DNA from: Paenibacillus sp. HWE-109
GTDB lineage: Bacteria > Bacillota > Bacilli > Paenibacillales > NBRC-103111
Direction: 5' to 3'
Assembly (NCBI RefSeq): GCF_022163125.1
Contig: NZ_CP091881.1
Span: 6,696,001-6,760,000, forward strand
DNA: 64,000 nt
This document shows, piece after piece, positions 1 through 6,728 of this stretch. Both the position numbers and the translations under genes were made by a program. Under the pieces are notes generated by a model. The model ran no database searches and was not told the origin of the DNA. It was given only the letters and a program-made list of their open reading frames with translations. Every line of letters starts with the position of its first letter. Position 1 is the first letter of the stretch.

Positions 1-968
1 AAACTGCTATGATTGAGCACACCGAGTAAAAATAATAGCGGATAAGTCCACAGCTCATTGGCATGCGGGAGCAGCATAGCGAACGGAGCCGAGCCGAGCA
101 GTGAAAGCAAAATCACACTTTTCCGGCCAATTCGGTCTGACAGCGGGCCTCCCACGAATGTTCCGAGAATACCTGCGCCCAAATAAATGAATATATACAG
201 CTGCGCTGTAGGTACGGATATTTGAAAATGCTCAATCAAGTAGAATACGAAATAGGTCGAAATGCTGGATCCAAACCATGATCTGGCAAAAGCGATGAAA
301 ATAATCAGAATGATGGCATATCGGATCGCTTTTTTGTGCTTTTCGTCCAACGGCCTGGCGTTGGCATTGCCCTTTTTCACTGGAATGAGCGATAGATGCG
401 CTCTATACCAGCGTGCAACCCGCAGCTGAATAGCTATGCCTATAGCTGCTAGCAGCGTGAACCAGATGGCTCCGAATTGTCCATATGGGAAAAAGATCAG
501 TGCCGTCATCAGCGGCGCAAGCGCGTTGCCGGTGTTGCCTCCAACCTGGAAGATGGATTGGGCCAAGCCTCTGCGCTGCCCGGCAGCCAAGTAGGAAATC
601 CGTGATCCCTCCGGGTGGAACATTGCGGAAGCTACGCCTACACAGGCAACAGCGGCGAGCACCATCGCATACCCCGGGGCCAAAGCCAGCCCCAGCATGC
701 CGAGAAGGGCGATCGCCATGCCTATGGGCAGTAATTTCGGCGTAGGTCGCGCATCCGCATACATGCCGACAAACGGCTGCATCACCGAAGACGAAAAATA
801 CAAGATGAACGTAATGATTCCTATTTGCGTAAACGACAAATGCAGCGAATCCCTCAAGATCGGGTAAGAAGCCGGAATGACGGCTTGCAGCGCATCATTG
901 ATCAAATGAGCCGAACCTATCGCAAATAGGACCGGATAAATCGTGGGTTTTGCCTGCTGTTCACTCAT
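1..968 (-). CDS. MFS transporter, Fsr-like (3' end outside window)
   Basis: Reading the minus strand from ATG at 966-968 gives an open frame of about 322 codons that runs off the left edge, so the C-terminus is missing. The protein starts MSEQQAKPTIYPVLFAIGSA and shows repeated hydrophobic segments, the MFS loop 'GGPLSDRIGRKS' near the window edge and the N-terminal pattern 'HLINDALQAVIPASYPIL'. That pattern is typical of the fosmidomycin-resistance (Fsr) branch of the Major Facilitator Superfamily, which are inner-membrane drug/proton antiporters. An AAGGAG lies 13 nt upstream of the ATG, a rather long spacing, and a TATAAT-like -10 is at 1038-1043. Substrate is not deducible. Family assignment is good; the Fsr subgroup is inferred from the N-terminus. 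Confidence 0.85.
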   Translation of the reverse strand, partial: MSEQQAKPTIYPVLFAIGSAHLINDALQAVIPASYPILRDSLHLSFTQIGIITFILYFSSSVMQPFVGMYADARPTPKLLPIGMAIALLGMLGLALAPGYAMVLAAVACVGVASAMFHPEGSRISYLAAGQRRGLAQSIFQVGGNTGNALAPLMTALIFFPYGQFGAIWFTLLAAIGIAIQLRVARWYRAHLSLIPVKKGNANARPLDEKHKKAIRYAIILIIFIAFARSWFGSSISTYFVFYLIEHFQISVPTAQLYIFIYLGAGILGTFVGGPLSDRIGRKSVILLSLLGSAPFAMLLPHANELWTYPLLFLLGVLNHSS

Positions 969-1160
969 GGCAGTCTGTTATCTCCTTCTACTAAATTCAT
1001 CCTCATCTGAACCTCCCTTGTCTTCTTCATAGCTCTCATTATAGGGGAAGGGGCTTAGGCAACTTTGCCACTATTTTGATTTTCTTTTGTAGAATTATGA
1101 CTTTTGTCGGCATTTATCAGATCAACAGATCCTCGGCCAGCCTGTCAAACCTAGCGAACG

Positions 1161-1412
1161 CTATGACGCTTATCGACGAGAAAAGGCTACTCTGACGTGC
1201 TAACGAACTCTATGACGCTTATCCACGAGAAAAAGGCTACTCTGACGTGCTAACGAACTCTATGACGCTTATCGACGAGAAAAAGGCTACTCTGACGTGC
1301 TAACGAACGCTATGACGCTTATTGACGAGAAAAGGCTACTCTGACGTGCTAACGAACTCTATGACGCTTATCGACGAGAAAAAGGCTACTCTGACGTGCT
1401 AACGAACTCAAT
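1161..1412. repeat. Tandem array of five 49-50 bp units
   Basis: Five near-identical units begin at 1161, 1210, 1260, 1310 and 1359, each containing CTATGACGCTTAT, CGACGAGAAAA, GGCTACTCTGACG and TGCTAACGAACTC. Units differ by single bases (for example atc-c-acg, att-g-acg) and one A of the A-run, giving periods of 49 or 50. A diverged sixth start (AACGAACTCAATAGGCGTTA) follows at 1401. The TAACGAACTC...CTTAT core also occurs at 31228-31422. There are no unique spacers, so this is not a CRISPR array. Confidence 0.9.
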
Positions 1413-1512
1413 AGGCGTTATGAAGGAGCATTTAGGAGGAAGCGTGATCATTATCTTTCTATAGTGCATCTGGAATTCTCCGCCCTGAGAGATGAGCCGC
1501 TTCCAAGCGACA

Positions 1513-1730
1513 AATCCTAGTAGGGGAACTACAGTACGCTATTTAGGCAAATAGCAGGGATGCTGGGACAATAGCGGAACTACAGGGTCTTATATCCACG
1601 AAAAGCGCTAAATTTCCCTAAAAACAACAAATTAGCGTACTGTAGTTCCCTCAACCTCGCGATAATGGCACTTTTTGCTATAATAGCGTACTGTAGTTCC
1701 CTCACCGCGCGAGGCAGCTGAACTAGCTCC
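1513..1730. repeat. Dispersed palindromic repeat, copy 1 (about 218 bp)
   Basis: This non-coding block contains four copies of the same short motif. Two read GGAACTACAGTACGCTAT (or the diverged GGAACTACAGGGTCTTAT) and two read the reverse complement ATAGCGTACTGTAGTTCC. The whole block is repeated at 27822-28041 with the same order, nearly the same length and roughly three quarters identity by eye, including the end GAGGCAGCTG..AGC/AACTCC. It could fold into large stem-loops in RNA or DNA. It carries no transposase and no obvious gene. Confidence 0.85.
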
Positions 1731-1958
1731 TCAATCAAACCCGTGTGTACAATGATGAGCACGGGAAAATTCCGTCGTTCTTTCTTCGAAGGACGAACCA
1801 TAAGCACTCATACCTTGCTTATGCCCCCAAAACAGCAGCCATTCAAACAAATAAGCACGTTTAGCTACCTTATTCTCCGCGTACCGAGCCCAAAGTGGGG
1901 GGCCAAGTTCGCTCACCCCAACCCCCAAAAAAAAGCAAGGCTTCGCTCATCCCAAACC

Positions 1959-1994
1959 AAAAAAAGAGGCAAGGGGTTAATTCACCCCTGCCTC
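1959..1994 (-). terminator. Intrinsic terminator for hpf
   Basis: On the minus strand GAGGCAGGGG, a short loop and CCCCTTGCCTC form a stem (one bulged base) followed by seven T. It sits about 220 nt after the hpf stop, beyond the hexamer tract. Confidence 0.8.
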
Positions 1995-2190
1995 TTGCTC
2001 TTGCTCTTGCTCTTGCTCTTGCTCTTGCGCTTGCTCTTGCTCTTGCTCTTGCATTTGCTCTTGCTCTTGCTCTTGCTTTTGCTCTTGCGCTTGCGCTTGC
2101 TCTTGCTCTTGCTCTTGCATTTGCATTTGCCTCAAGCCCTGCCTCTTGCTCTTGCATTTGCTTTGCCTCAAGCTTTGCCTCAAGCCCTGC
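1990..2190. repeat. Hexanucleotide (GCTCTT)n microsatellite downstream of hpf
   Basis: About 200 bp are made of TTGCTC/TTGCGC/TTGCAT hexamers, ending in degenerate GCCTCAAGC units. Every frame on both strands is open because the period is a multiple of three: minus-strand frames read Ala-Arg, Lys-Ser or Gln-Glu dipeptides, and plus frames are Leu-rich. It lies between the hpf stop (2211) and the hpf terminator (1959-1994), so it would form the 3' untranslated region of the hpf mRNA. I see no start with a good ribosome binding site and treat it as non-coding. Confidence 0.8.
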
Positions 2191-2210
2191 CACTTGCCCT
2201 GCCCCTTACT

Positions 2211-2750
2211 CTATGCCGTTGTAATAAGTCCGAATGTGCCATCATGGCGACGATACACAAGTTCGGTTTTATTGGTATCCCGGTTATAAAACATGTGGAA
2301 ACTGTGATCCAACAGCATCATTTGGAGAATGGCTTCATCGATATCTTCCGGCTTATTCGGAACGATCTTCACACGGGCTACTTCAAAGAGGGCATCGTCC
2401 TCTCTGTCCGCCCCTTCCAGCCGACCAGACATCTCTCTTACCCCGCCTTGTTGGCGTATGCGATGCTTAATTTTGTCCTTTAACTTTCGCGTCTGTCTCT
2501 CTAATTTATCGGCGACGCCATCGATCGATGCGTACATATCCTCGCTTTTTTCTTCTGCACGAAGCACAACGCCTTGGCAGGTGATTGTGACTTCTACCGC
2601 ATGAACTTGTTTGTGGCCTTGCACAGACAGCGTAACATGCATGTCGCAATCTTCTTCATACCAGGATTCCAATCGTCCCAATTTGCGTTCCGCATATTCA
2701 TGCAAGGAAGGAGTCACTGTTACATCTTTGCCATGTATAATTAATCTCAT
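2211..2750 (-). CDS. hpf: Long-form ribosome hibernation promoting factor
   Basis: HPF binds idle 30S subunits and, in its long form, drives 100S ribosome dimer formation in stationary phase. The 179-residue product has the N-terminal S30AE/YfiA domain (about residues 1-100, starting MRLIIHGKDVTVTPSLHEYA), a charged linker, and the C-terminal dimerisation domain (about 125-179, with KPEDIDEAILQMMLLDHSF and YRRHDGTFGLI). I chose ATG at 2748-2750 because AAGGAG precedes it by 9 nt; the frame is open to 2777, but the earlier ATG has no such site. The gene stands alone, downstream of the hemerythrin gene on the same strand. Its unusual feature is the low-complexity hexamer tract in the 3' untranslated region. 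Confidence 0.95.
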   Translation of the reverse strand: MRLIIHGKDVTVTPSLHEYAERKLGRLESWYEEDCDMHVTLSVQGHKQVHAVEVTITCQGVVLRAEEKSEDMYASIDGVADKLERQTRKLKDKIKHRIRQQGGVREMSGRLEGADREDDALFEVARVKIVPNKPEDIDEAILQMMLLDHSFHMFYNRDTNKTELVYRRHDGTFGLITTA

Positions 2751-2787
2751 TTCGCTCATCTCCTTGGTATTCATCATCGGTCCTATT

Positions 2788-3330
2788 TCAACAAAAAAAT
2801 GACTCCAAATCTGTCATTACTTGCTCCGTTATTGGAAAAACTAGCTGTTCCTCCATGGTAAAGTGGTCGTTTAATATCAAGCACGCCTGAACGAGATGCG
2901 ATGTGATCTCCGCTAGTTGCTTCTTAGGAACAAGAGGTGATACCTTGCAAACAGCTTCCTGGAAAGATTCGATAAACGACAAACCGAGTTGATGATCTTT
3001 TTCCAATACCCAGAAAGAAGGCAGGATAGAAGGTCCCGAGTGACGATCAAAATAGGTCAGCAGAAACGGAAACAATTCCTTCTCTTCCCAATCCGAATGC
3101 CGTTTCAGCACTTCAACGAATCGCTGGGTGCGATCTCTGAGTTCTTGGACAAGCTGTATGCCCTTCACCAAATCATCCGACAGAATCACTTCCTTGGCGC
3201 TCGTTTCGAGCAGCCTTAGCTGATCTCTCAATTCCTCATGCTCTGCCCTTAATCGATCGGTCGCATATGCAAGCTCGTCTGGGTTTGAAGAAGCAATCCC
3301 TGAAGCATAGCCAGTGGCATGTATTGCCAT
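2788..3330 (-). CDS. Hemerythrin HHE domain protein
   Basis: This is a 180-residue four-helix hemerythrin-like protein, a family that holds a non-haem di-iron centre and is used for O2, NO or nitrosative-stress sensing and iron-sulfur repair. Candidate metal ligands are H31 (RAEHEEL), H78 with E82/E85 (RHSDWEEKELFP), H113 (EKDHQLG) and H156 with E160/E161 (NDHFTMEEQLVFP). The order H...HxxxE...H...HxxxE fits the family. The start ATG follows GGGAGG by 8 nt. The promoter carries a near-consensus FNR box (3399-3414) exactly 41.5 bp from the predicted start of transcription, so it is probably induced when oxygen falls. The precise partner or ligand is not visible. Confidence 0.9.
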   Translation of the reverse strand: MAIHATGYASGIASSNPDELAYATDRLRAEHEELRDQLRLLETSAKEVILSDDLVKGIQLVQELRDRTQRFVEVLKRHSDWEEKELFPFLLTYFDRHSGPSILPSFWVLEKDHQLGLSFIESFQEAVCKVSPLVPKKQLAEITSHLVQACLILNDHFTMEEQLVFPITEQVMTDLESFFC

Positions 3331-3364
3331 ACTGCGTCCCTCCCAAAGTCATCATTTCCTTCAC

Positions 3365-3414
3365 TATCTTCAGTATAGCGGCAGAATTGACTTCTCGCTG
3401 TGCGCTAAATCACA
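3365..3414 (-). promoter_or_regulatory. FNR-type class II promoter of the hemerythrin gene
   Basis: The box TGTGC-GCTAAA-TCACA (3399-3414) differs from TGTGA-N6-TCACA at one base. On the minus strand the -10 is TATACT (3372-3377), which puts the start near 3365 and the box centre at -41.5. Confidence 0.75.
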
Positions 3415-3421
3415 CAGCACA

Positions 3422-3471
3422 TGTGAAATTTATCACATACATATACTCTGGCAAGTTATATAATTAAATCA
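3422..3471 (+). promoter_or_regulatory. FNR-type class II promoter of the 51-aa gene
   Basis: A perfect box TGTGA-AATTTA-TCACA (3422-3437) lies upstream of a perfect -10 TATAAT (3459-3464). The predicted start is about 3471, so the box is centred at -41.5, the classic position for activation by FNR/CRP proteins. Confidence 0.85.
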
Positions 3472-3493
3472 TCAAAGAAGAGGAGTGATTTCT

Positions 3494-3649
3494 ATGACAA
3501 CCCTGCATAATGAAGAGTTAGAAGCCTTGCGCGATGATTTCTGCTGTGAGTATGGCAAAGTATTTGCGGAAAAAGCAGCTGGGTTGTACGATCAGGAAGA
3601 ACCGAACGATCTGCAGCACGTTGGCCTTCAAGAGGAGTACTTCCTATGA
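3494..3649 (+). CDS. Small acidic 51-aa protein, FNR-controlled, function unknown
   Basis: ATG at 3494 follows GAGGAG by about 8 nt and opens a 51-codon frame ending TGA at 3649. The product starts MTTLHNEELEALRDDFCCEY and ends GLQEEYFL. It is acidic, has a vicinal CysCys pair at residues 17-18, and has no signal peptide or membrane segment. Evidence for a real gene is strong: a consensus FNR promoter at the right distance, a good ribosome binding site and a terminator immediately downstream. It is divergent from the hemerythrin gene and convergent with pflA. I do not recognise a family. The CC pair could bind metal or be redox-active, but that is speculation. Confidence 0.8.
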   Translation: MTTLHNEELEALRDDFCCEYGKVFAEKAAGLYDQEEPNDLQHVGLQEEYFL

Positions 3650-3656
3650 ATCATCC

Positions 3657-3707
3657 TAAAAAATAACCAGTAGTGCTGGAATTCATCCTGCGCTGCTGGT
3701 TATTTTT
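3657..3707. terminator. Bidirectional terminator between the 51-aa gene and pflA
   Basis: AAAATAACCAG..GCTGG pairs with CTGCGCTGCTGGTTATTTT, with A/T runs on both sides. The last codons of pflA lie inside the stem, so the convergent genes share it. Confidence 0.85.
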
Positions 3708-4423
3708 AATCTACCTTGTTCAATTAGATCCCTCGCCCGGGCAACTTGTTGATCTGTCGGCGTAGGGCATTGTTCGAGCGGATATTCTTTCCCCATTTGC
3801 TGCCACTTATGAACGCCCATTCTGTGATAGGGCAGTAGTTCCAGTTTACTTACGTTTTGCAAAGTGCCGATAAACTTGCCAAGCTCAAGCAGATCCTTGG
3901 CCTCATCCGTCCAACCAGGTACAAGTACGTGGCGAATCCAGACAGGTTTGCCTATCTCGCTCAGATATTGGCCAAAGCGCTTGATCCGATCATTAGGCTG
4001 CGCCGTCAGCGCGATGTGCGTCTCTGGATTGATCTGTTTCAGATCAAGCAGCACTAAATCCGTTACGTCCAGCAGCTCCTGCGCATGACTCGGCTCACAA
4101 AACCCGTTGGTATCCAGGGTGGTATGCAAGCCCCAACGCTTGCGGCATTCGGCAAACAAACGGGCCAGGAAGGGGGCCTGCAAAGTCGGCTCCCCTCCTG
4201 TTACCGTAATGCCGCCTCCCGACCGGTGGTAGTACTCGACGTAGGGTTCAATCTCCCGGAGAATCTCGTCTACCTCCATCGGTCTGCCCGCATTCATTTC
4301 CCATGAATCCGGATTATGGCAGTACTGGCACTGCAGCGCACAGCCCTGCATGAAAAGCACAAAGCGGATGCCCGGACCGTCAACGGTGCCGAAGGTGTCG
4401 AAGGAATGTATGCGTCCTTTCAT
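3683..4423 (-). CDS. pflA: Pyruvate formate-lyase activating enzyme
   Basis: This radical SAM enzyme installs the glycyl radical on PflB under anoxic conditions. The 246-residue protein has the CxxxCxxC iron-sulfur motif at C28, C32 and C35 (GCALQCQYCHNP) and the SAM-binding GGE stretch (TVTGGEPTLQ). Its length matches PflA. It lies 21 bp downstream of pflB on the same strand, so pflB-pflA is an operon, probably extending back to adhE. Its end overlaps the shared terminator stem. Confidence 0.96.
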   Translation of the reverse strand: MKGRIHSFDTFGTVDGPGIRFVLFMQGCALQCQYCHNPDSWEMNAGRPMEVDEILREIEPYVEYYHRSGGGITVTGGEPTLQAPFLARLFAECRKRWGLHTTLDTNGFCEPSHAQELLDVTDLVLLDLKQINPETHIALTAQPNDRIKRFGQYLSEIGKPVWIRHVLVPGWTDEAKDLLELGKFIGTLQNVSKLELLPYHRMGVHKWQQMGKEYPLEQCPTPTDQQVARARDLIEQGRLKITSSAG

Positions 4424-4444
4424 TGGTCTGCCCCCTCTCTATTC

Positions 4445-6703
4445 TTACATCGTGCCGTGGAAGGTACGATGTATCACGTCAAGCTGCTGTTCCTTGGTCA
4501 GCTTGATGAAGTTTACCGCATACCCGGAGACACGAATCGTCAATTGCGGATACAACTCCGGATGCTCCATAGCATCTAACAGCTTCGCTCGATCAAACAC
4601 ATTAATATTCAAGTGATGCCCTTGATTGGCCATATAGCCGTCAAGCATAGCAACTAGATTCGAAATGCGCGTCTCCTCTTCCCGGCCAAGTGCCTTCGGC
4701 ACGATAGAGAACGTATTGGATATCCCGTCGAGGCAATGTTCATAAGGCAGCTTGGCAACGGAAGCGAGTGAAGCTAACGCTCCCTTCCGGTCGCGGCCAT
4801 GCATAGGATTGGCGCCTGGCGCAAAGGGCTCTCCGGCTTTGCGGCCATCCGGTGTGCTTCCTGTCTTTTTGCCATATACGACATTCGAGGTGATGGTCAG
4901 AACGGACATTGTTGGCACCGCGCCCCGATACGTGGTATGCTTCCTAATCTTATTCATGAACGTTTCCGTCAATTGCACAGCAATGGCATCTACCCGCTCA
5001 TCATTATTGCCGTACTGCGGGTACTCGCCCTCAATCTCAAAATCAACGGCGATGCCTTGTTCATTGCGAACCGGGCGCACCTTCGCATGCTTAATCGCGC
5101 TGAGCGAGTCGGCTACAACTGATAATCCGGCGATGCCTGTTGCCATGGTGCGTACAATTTCACGATCATGCAAAGCCATCTCCAAGCGCTCATAGCAATA
5201 TTTGTCATGCATATAGTGAATCACATTAAGGGTGTTCACATACAGCTTCGCCAGCCACTCCATGATCGTATCGAAGTTTTCCACGACTTGTTCGTAGTTC
5301 AACACATCCGAAGTTACAGGTGCTATCCGGGGGCCAACCTGAATCCCAAGCTTCTCATCTACCCCACCGTTAATGGCATACAGCAAAGCTTTGGCTAAAT
5401 TGGCGCGAGCGCCGAAGAATTGCATCTGCTTGCCGATACGCATAGCGGAGACACAGCAAGCAATGCCGTAGTCATCCCCGTAGTATGGACGCATGAGATC
5501 ATCATTCTCGTATTGAATCGAGCTGGTCTCGGCAGATACTTTGGCACAGTAAGCCTTGAAGCCATCCGGCAGCTGCGTAGACCAGAGCACGGTTAAATTC
5601 GGTTCAGGCGCCGGCCCCAGATTGTATAAGGTATGAAGGAAACGGAAGGAATTTTTGGTCACTCGCGCTCGGCCATCCAGTCCCATGCCGCCAATGGATT
5701 CGGTCACCCACGTAGGGTCCCCACTGAATAACTCGTTATAATCAGGAGTACGCAGAAACTTCACAATACGCAGCTTCATCACAAAATGGTCAACAAGCTC
5801 CTGCGCCTCATCTTCTGTTAGCGTCCCCTCGGAGAGATCCCGCTCGATATAAATATCAAGGAAGCTGGATACTCGTCCAAGGCTCATCGCCGCGCCATTC
5901 TGCTCTTTAATCGCGGCCAAATAGGCAAAATACAGCCATTGCACAGCTTCCTTGGCAGTCGCTGCCGGCTTCGCAATATCGAAGCCATACGACTTAGCCA
6001 TCATCTTTAATTCACCCAAACTGCGAATCTGCTCGGAAAGCTCCTCGCGCAGCCGAATCACATCCTCCGTGATGGCGTCAACTTCCATCTGCAGAAGATC
6101 TTTCTGCTTTTCTGCGATTAATCGGTCCACGCCATACAGCGCAACACGCCGGTAATCGCCGATGATCCGACCGCGGCCGTAAGCATCCGGCAGCCCAGTA
6201 ATAATGGCAGCCTTGCGCGCTGTTTTCATCTCCGACGTGTAAGCATCGAACACACCTTGGTTATGCGTTTTGCGAATATCTGTGAACACTTGGATGATTT
6301 CTTCCGGCAGCTTGAATCCGTAGGCCTCGCAAGCATCGATCACCATGCGGATACCGCCGAAAGGCTGCACGGAGCGCTTCAGAGGAGCGTCGGTTTGCAG
6401 ACCGACGATTTTCTCCTCGTTCTTGGCGATATAACCGGGCGCATGTGAGGTAATCGTGGACACCGTGTGAACATCGATGTCCAATACGCCCCCGTTCTCC
6501 CGCTCTTGGCGGGTCAGCGCGCTGACCACCTGCCATAGCTCATTCGTTGCTTCCGTAGGACCAGCCAGGAAGGCATGATCTCCTGTATAAACTGTCATAT
6601 TTTTATCGATAAAATCTTTCACATCAATGGCCGTTTGCCATTTCCCCTGCACAAATCCGTGCCAGTGGCGGCCTGCTGCCAACTCTTCTTCTCTTATCGC
6701 CAT
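4445..6703 (-). CDS. pflB: Formate C-acetyltransferase (pyruvate formate-lyase)
   Basis: PflB cleaves pyruvate with CoA to acetyl-CoA and formate, the key non-oxidative step of mixed-acid fermentation. The 752-residue protein has the adjacent active-site cysteines (YGIACCVSAM, about residues 416-417) and the C-terminal glycyl radical motif RVSGYAVNF with G near residue 727. I place the start at MAIREEE (6701-6703), preceded by GAAGGAGG; the open frame continues to 6751 but the earlier start lacks a site and would overlap adhE. It sits 25 bp after adhE. Formate made here could leave through the formate/nitrite channel at 13631-14395. Confidence 0.97.
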   Translation of the reverse strand: MAIREEELAAGRHWHGFVQGKWQTAIDVKDFIDKNMTVYTGDHAFLAGPTEATNELWQVVSALTRQERENGGVLDIDVHTVSTITSHAPGYIAKNEEKIVGLQTDAPLKRSVQPFGGIRMVIDACEAYGFKLPEEIIQVFTDIRKTHNQGVFDAYTSEMKTARKAAIITGLPDAYGRGRIIGDYRRVALYGVDRLIAEKQKDLLQMEVDAITEDVIRLREELSEQIRSLGELKMMAKSYGFDIAKPAATAKEAVQWLYFAYLAAIKEQNGAAMSLGRVSSFLDIYIERDLSEGTLTEDEAQELVDHFVMKLRIVKFLRTPDYNELFSGDPTWVTESIGGMGLDGRARVTKNSFRFLHTLYNLGPAPEPNLTVLWSTQLPDGFKAYCAKVSAETSSIQYENDDLMRPYYGDDYGIACCVSAMRIGKQMQFFGARANLAKALLYAINGGVDEKLGIQVGPRIAPVTSDVLNYEQVVENFDTIMEWLAKLYVNTLNVIHYMHDKYCYERLEMALHDREIVRTMATGIAGLSVVADSLSAIKHAKVRPVRNEQGIAVDFEIEGEYPQYGNNDERVDAIAVQLTETFMNKIRKHTTYRGAVPTMSVLTITSNVVYGKKTGSTPDGRKAGEPFAPGANPMHGRDRKGALASLASVAKLPYEHCLDGISNTFSIVPKALGREEETRISNLVAMLDGYMANQGHHLNINVFDRAKLLDAMEHPELYPQLTIRVSGYAVNFIKLTKEQQLDVIHRTFHGTM

Positions 6704-6728
6704 GATGGTGCCTCCTTCGAAATCGCGA

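Noticed and set aside
1161..1412. Possible CRISPR array
   Set aside because: Units are contiguous 49-50 bp repeats without unique spacers, and no cas genes are present.
1870..2224. Several overlapping ORFs of Ala-Arg, Gln-Glu, Lys-Ser or Leu-Ala repeats
   Set aside because: All frames are open because of the hexanucleotide repeat; none has a credible ribosome binding site or non-repetitive conserved part.
4752..5195. 147-aa antisense ORF inside pflB
   Set aside because: Shadow of a strongly coding gene; no start signals or family match.
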